64,000 nt of DNA, from NCBI RefSeq assembly GCF_009707465.1, contig NZ_CP046120.1, positions 1,951,501-2,015,500 of the forward strand, in the 5' to 3' direction. Made by a program: the position numbers and the translations under genes. Positions 61,163 through 64,000 of the stretch are shown in pieces (position 1 is the first letter of the stretch; each line of letters begins with the position of its first letter). The notes under the pieces are model-generated. The model was not told the origin of the DNA. It saw nothing but the letters and a program-made list of their open reading frames with translations, and did not search any database. The DNA is from Novosphingobium sp. Gsoil 351. GTDB taxonomy: Bacteria > Pseudomonadota > Alphaproteobacteria > Sphingomonadales > Sphingomonadaceae.

Positions 61163-61227
61163 CGAAAGGATTGATCGAGGAGTGGAGAGGGGCGGCTCAC
61201 CCCCGTCCGCTTATGCCGACTCCCTCC

Positions 61228-61327
61228 CCGCTCAAGTCGAGCGAAGTCGAGACATTCCGCGCAAGGCCCCGTCGTCGCGCGCGGTGTCTCGACGGGCGCC
61301 CGCTGCGCGGGCTGCTCGACACGAGCG
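61228..61327. repeat. Dispersed palindromic repeat, copy 4
   Basis: 100 bp from CCGCTCAAGTCGAGCGAAGT to CTGCTCGACACGAGCGG. The ends are inverted repeats and the middle holds GTGTCTCGACGGGCGCCCGC and CGCGCGGGCTGC, as in copy 1 in inverse orientation. Same family as 23696, 32096 and 36513. Confidence 0.8.
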
Positions 61328-61331
61328 GAAT

Positions 61332-61608
61332 TCAGGCGGTGCGGTTCTGGAAGCGGAAGATGCCGACGATCTCGATCGCATCGCGGCGCACGTGATAGGC
61401 GATCTTGAACTTGTAGCGCCGGGTCAGCTTGCGCCTCAATCCGCGTCGGCCAAAAGCTTGAGCCGAGTATGGGTTTTCTTGAAGCAACGATTGCACTCTC
61501 GATGTCGGCTCGAACCCGCAAAGCGACATCCGGATCGATATTTTCGTAGTAGCCGGCAATCGCCCGCAAATCCTCTAACGCCGTTGAACGATAGCGGACG
61601 TTTTTCAA
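61332..61608 (-). pseudogene. ParE/RelE-family toxin with a +1 frameshift
   Basis: From TTG 61608: VRYRSTALEDLRAIAGYYENIDPDVALRVRADIESAI is the N-terminal half of a ParE/RelE toxin. After about codon 44 the frame changes by +1 (around 61475-61485) and continues as LQENPYSAQAFGRRGLRRKLTRRYKFKIAYHV and IEIVGIFRFQNRTA to 61332, the normal C-terminal half. Active toxins of this kind inhibit gyrase (ParE) or cleave mRNA (RelE). As written no full-length toxin is made. The antitoxin gene lies 8 bp upstream. Confidence 0.78.
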
Positions 61609-61616
61609 CGAGGTTT

Positions 61617-61841
61617 TCAGGCCCTGTCGAAGCGTCGGAAGACTGCTTCTACTTCTGCCGGATCCGCATACTGGGGATCGGGGTCGGCCATCCGCCGATC
61701 GAGTTCGGCAAGTTCGTCTGGGGTAAACCCAAACTCGGGATCATCGGAATCCATGATCGCAGCGAGAATCTCATCGATCTCGGCACGCCGTTCATCGGGC
61801 AGCGCTTCCGCGAAAGCGACGAATTTCTCGAGGATGCTCAT
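61617..61841 (-). CDS. Antitoxin of a ParE/RelE-type module
   Basis: 74 aa: MSILEKFVAFAEALPDERRAEIDEILAAIMDSDDPEFGFTPDELAELDRRMADPDPQYADPAEVEAVFRRF. Acidic, helical, with the pattern (LxLxxRMADPxPxYA) seen in short antitoxins paired with ParE/RelE toxins in sphingomonads. Directly upstream of the decayed toxin. No DNA-binding motif is obvious. Confidence 0.78.
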   Translation of the reverse strand: MSILEKFVAFAEALPDERRAEIDEILAAIMDSDDPEFGFTPDELAELDRRMADPDPQYADPAEVEAVFRRFDRA

Positions 61842-61895
61842 CTCGCGAGCATAGCACCAAGCAAACCGGCGGCCAAACCCGTCCGGCGGGCAATC

Positions 61896-62432
61896 CTACT
61901 TCGCCAGCTCGACCTCTTCGAAGCCCAGTTCCACCGGGGTCGCGCGGCCGAAGATCGAGACGCTGACCTTGACCCGGTTCTTGTCGAAATCGAGCTCTTC
62001 GACGGTGCCGTTGAAGCTGGCGAACGGGCCCGCGTTGACCTTTACCGAATCGCCGATCTCGTAATCGACGTGGACCTGCTTGCGCGGTTCGGCGGCCGCC
62101 TGTTCGCGCGCACCGAAATAGCGCGCGGCCTCGCGCTCGCTGATCGGCTGGGGCTTGCCGTTGGGGCCGAGGAAGCCGGTGACCTTGGGGGTGTTCTTGA
62201 CGAGGTGGTAGACATCGTCGCTGAGCATCAGCTTGGCGAGCACGTAGCCCGGCATGAACTTGCGCTCGACCTGGACCTTCTTGCCGCGCTTGACCTCGGT
62301 GATGGTTTCGGTCGGCACTTCGACCTGCTCGACCAGCTGCCCCAGCCCCATCCGTTCGGCTTCCGAAAGAATGGCGTCGCGAACCTTGTTCTCGAAACCG
62401 GAGTAGGCGTGGATGATATACCAGCGGTGCAT
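61896..62432 (-). CDS. nusG: Transcription termination/antitermination factor NusG
   Basis: 178 aa. N-terminal NGN domain begins [48 protein letters not shown] is the polymerase-binding face; the C-terminal KOW domain has [22 protein letters not shown]. Start at 62432, cotranscribed with secE 50 bp upstream. Downstream it is separated from rplKA by about 1.8 kb of decayed genes. Confidence 0.97.
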   Translation of the reverse strand: MHRWYIIHAYSGFENKVRDAILSEAERMGLGQLVEQVEVPTETITEVKRGKKVQVERKFMPGYVLAKLMLSDDVYHLVKNTPKVTGFLGPNGKPQPISEREAARYFGAREQAAAEPRKQVHVDYEIGDSVKVNAGPFASFNGTVEELDFDKNRVKVSVSIFGRATPVELGFEEVELAK

Positions 62433-62482
62433 GGGAAACCTTCGTGCGGGACGGGATCAGGCGCCAGAATCAGTCGAGCGGA

Positions 62483-62677
62483 TCAGGCAAGCGAGAGCAG
62501 CTGGCTGACGATCCAGCCGAACAGCGAATCGATGCCGAGGAAGAACACCGCGAGGAGCACCATCATCACCCCGACCATGATCGCGGTGGTGACGGTTTCC
62601 TGGCGGCTCGGCCAGACGACCTTGCGCGCCTCGGCCTGGACCTGGCGCATGAATTCACCGGGACTGGTCTTGGCCAT
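62483..62677 (-). CDS. secE: Preprotein translocase subunit SecE
   Basis: 64 aa. FMRQVQAEARKVVWPSRQETVTTAIMVGVMMVLLAVFFLGIDSLFGWIV is the SecE pattern: amphipathic helix with KVVWPSR, then one transmembrane helix. Part of the SecYEG channel. Start at 62677. The tRNA-Trp often found before secE was not seen here. Confidence 0.95.
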   Translation of the reverse strand: MAKTSPGEFMRQVQAEARKVVWPSRQETVTTAIMVGVMMVLLAVFFLGIDSLFGWIVSQLLSLA

Positions 62678-62798
62678 CGCGACTCGCTTCCTCGCAGTTT
62701 GCGCGTCTCGCGCCATCGGCTCCCGCGCCGCCGCGGGCGCCCCATGATGGGAGTGCCGCGAACAGGCTGAAGTTCTCCGATGTCGGAAGACAGGGGCG

Positions 62799-62827
62799 CC
62801 ATTACAAGCGTGGGCCGCGGATGGCAA
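62799..62827 (-). promoter_or_regulatory. Candidate secE-nusG promoter
   Basis: On the minus strand TTGCCA (62827-62822), 17-bp spacer, TAATGG (62804-62799); a TGTAAT at 15 bp is an alternative -10. About 120 bp upstream of secE and downstream of the adenylate cyclase stop. Confidence 0.4.
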
Positions 62828-62885
62828 GGCTTGGCTGGCGCGCGGCAGGGGCACGCGCGCACGGCAACCGTCCAACGGCGTGCGT

Positions 62886-64000
62886 TCAGGCGGCGGCGGC
62901 CAGGCCGTCGCGCCAGACGCCGTCCCAATCGCCGGGCGGCGGCACTGCGGAGAGCGCGCGGGCGCGGGCGAGCATAAGTTGCGCGGGGCGGTCGTCGGGG
63001 TTGAGTTCCACAGCGCGCGCGAAGGCCGCCAGCGCATCGTCCCAGCGCCCGGCGGCCAGGGCCGCGCGGCCCTCGGCATAGGCCGCATGGCCGGCCGGGT
63101 CGGCGGTGCTGCGCGCCAGCACCTCGAACACCGTCTCGGGCCGCTTGCGCCCGCGCACCGCGATCAGATCGATCTCGCGCATCGGCTGGTCGGTCGTCAC
63201 CGCCTTGGCCGTGGCCTCGTCGATCAGCATCTCCACGCCATAGGCCTTGGTCAGATCCTGAAGCCGCGCGGCCAGGTTCACGCTGTCGCCGATCACGGTA
63301 TAGTCCATCCGCTTGGGGCTGCCGATCGTGCCCGCCACGACCTCGCCGGTGGCGATGCCCACCCCCAGGCGCAGCGGCGCCGCGCCGCGTGTCTCGCGGT
63401 TGCGGTTGATCGCATCGAGCATCCGCAGCATCTCGAGCCCCGCGGCGAAGGCGTTGTCGGGGTCGCGCTCGCTCGACAAGGGCGCGCCGAACACCGCCAT
63501 CACCGCATCGCCGATATACTTGTCGAGCACGCCGCCGTTGCCCGAGACCGCCTCGTACAGTTCGGTGAACAGTTCGTTGAGCGTCTCGACCGTCTCGCGC
63601 GCGGTCAGTTCCTCGGCCATCGTGGTGAAGCCGCGGATGTCGGCGAACAGCACGCTGGCCTGGCAGGCGGTGCCGAACAGCGAATCGTCGTCGCGGCCGA
63701 GCACCTGGTCGACCACCTCCTGGGTCATGAACCGGCGCATCGCGCCTTGCAGCCGCTTGCCCTCGGAAATGTCCTCGATCACCAGCAGCACCCCGACCCG
63801 GCCGGTCTCGCCTTCGAGCGGGGTGATCGAGAGATTGACCGACGATGGCCGCTCACCGCCGGCGGTGAATTCGATGTCGAGCAGCAGCTTGGGTTCGCCG
63901 CGGTCGGCGACAGCGGCGATCTCGTCGACCAGCCGGGGGTTGAAGCGCGGCAGCACCGAGCGCGCGTCGAGCCCGGCGAGCAAGGTCGCCGAGGCGCCCA
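62886..64000 (-). CDS. Adenylate/guanylate cyclase with PAS-like domain (partial, start outside window)
   Basis: At least 370 aa; the frame is open to the window edge. A PAS-like segment (INLSITPLEGETGRVGVLLVIEDISEGKRLQGAM, with V for I) precedes a class III cyclase domain: SVLFADIRGFTTMAEEL with the first metal Asp, then GDAVMAVFGAP, GVGIATGEVVAGTIGSPKRMDYTVIGDSVNLAARLQ. The C-terminal region is TPR-like (AYAEGRAALAAGRWDDALAAFARAVELNPDD). It makes cAMP (or cGMP), probably in response to a signal sensed N-terminally. Confidence 0.93.
   Translation of the reverse strand, partial: GASATLLAGLDARSVLPRFNPRLVDEIAAVADRGEPKLLLDIEFTAGGERPSSVNLSITPLEGETGRVGVLLVIEDISEGKRLQGAMRRFMTQEVVDQVLGRDDDSLFGTACQASVLFADIRGFTTMAEELTARETVETLNELFTELYEAVSGNGGVLDKYIGDAVMAVFGAPLSSERDPDNAFAAGLEMLRMLDAINRNRETRGAAPLRLGVGIATGEVVAGTIGSPKRMDYTVIGDSVNLAARLQDLTKAYGVEMLIDEATAKAVTTDQPMREIDLIAVRGRKRPETVFEVLARSTADPAGHAAYAEGRAALAAGRWDDALAAFARAVELNPDDRPAQLMLARARALSAVPPPGDWDGVWRDGLAAAA

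Noticed and set aside
62678..62885. tRNA-Trp upstream of secE
   Set aside because: An AGGGGCG-like stretch is present but no cloverleaf or anticodon loop can be built.

Overview
The window reads as a chromosomal segment of a GC-rich alphaproteobacterium of the sphingomonad type (order Sphingomonadales). This rests on the character of the encoded proteins (RpoB/RpoC, NrdA/NrdB lacking an ATP cone, CycM-like membrane cytochrome c, many short proteins of the kind common in sphingomonads), on promoters with the EcfG pattern GGAAC-N16-(C/G)GTT, and on short dispersed repeats ending in CCGCTC/GAGCGG. No prophage, plasmid gene, complete insertion sequence or CRISPR array was seen. Almost all of it is dense core genome with small accessory patches.

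Layout. 0-2.2 kb: tonB-exbB-exbD-exbD' energy transduction genes (minus). 2.6-6.4 kb: exported protein, homoserine dehydrogenase (frame broken in a G run) and glpX. 6.6-10.2 kb: KaiC-like double ATPase translationally coupled to a hybrid histidine kinase. 10.4-19 kb: rpoB-rpoC (minus), with a strong sigma70 promoter and a strong terminator. 19.4-20.4 kb: 46-aa peptide, DUF2975 membrane protein and XRE-type regulator behind an AT-rich operator-like region. 20.7-21.7 kb: rplJ-rplL (plus). 21.8-33.4 kb: exported protein, MFS efflux pump, guaA, a decayed toxin-antitoxin pair, CHRD lipoprotein, tldD, zinc-finger protein, ABC ATPase, a two-gene DUF2283 cassette, nadB, alpha/beta hydrolase, GlsB-like protein. 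33.7-38.2 kb: nrdA and nrdB, with a hairpin-rich 255-bp insertion in the nrdA leader. 38.3-41.8 kb: small proteins, a twice-frameshifted nuclease, a cation-coupled symporter. 41.9-49.3 kb: glmM, thiD, LOG-family protein, tRNA-Gln(CTG), ppx-rlmE, peptide transporter, cytochrome c. 49.5-56.6 kb: pheA followed by DUF4129, DUF4350, MoxR, DUF58, SpoIIM and RDD genes. 56.7-64 kb: exported protein, isoaspartyl peptidase, PAP2 phosphatase, rplA/rplK, a decayed HTH gene, a decayed ParE/antitoxin pair, nusG/secE and a partial adenylate cyclase.

How it fits together. The usual secE-nusG-rplKAJL-rpoBC string is present but broken up: secE-nusG and rplKA lie at the right end, rpoBC at the left, and rplJL is inverted next to rpoB. 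Stress signalling is a possible theme: EcfG-like sites precede the KaiC-like/kinase pair, the CHRD lipoprotein and the DUF2171 gene. The MoxR-DUF58-DUF4129-DUF4350-SpoIIM-RDD block is a tightly coupled membrane/AAA+ system of unknown function. Five loci are broken. Four of them, carrying six frame breaks, all show net insertions (+1, or +2 in a CG repeat); the fifth has an in-frame stop. This bias raises the question of assembly error versus real decay.
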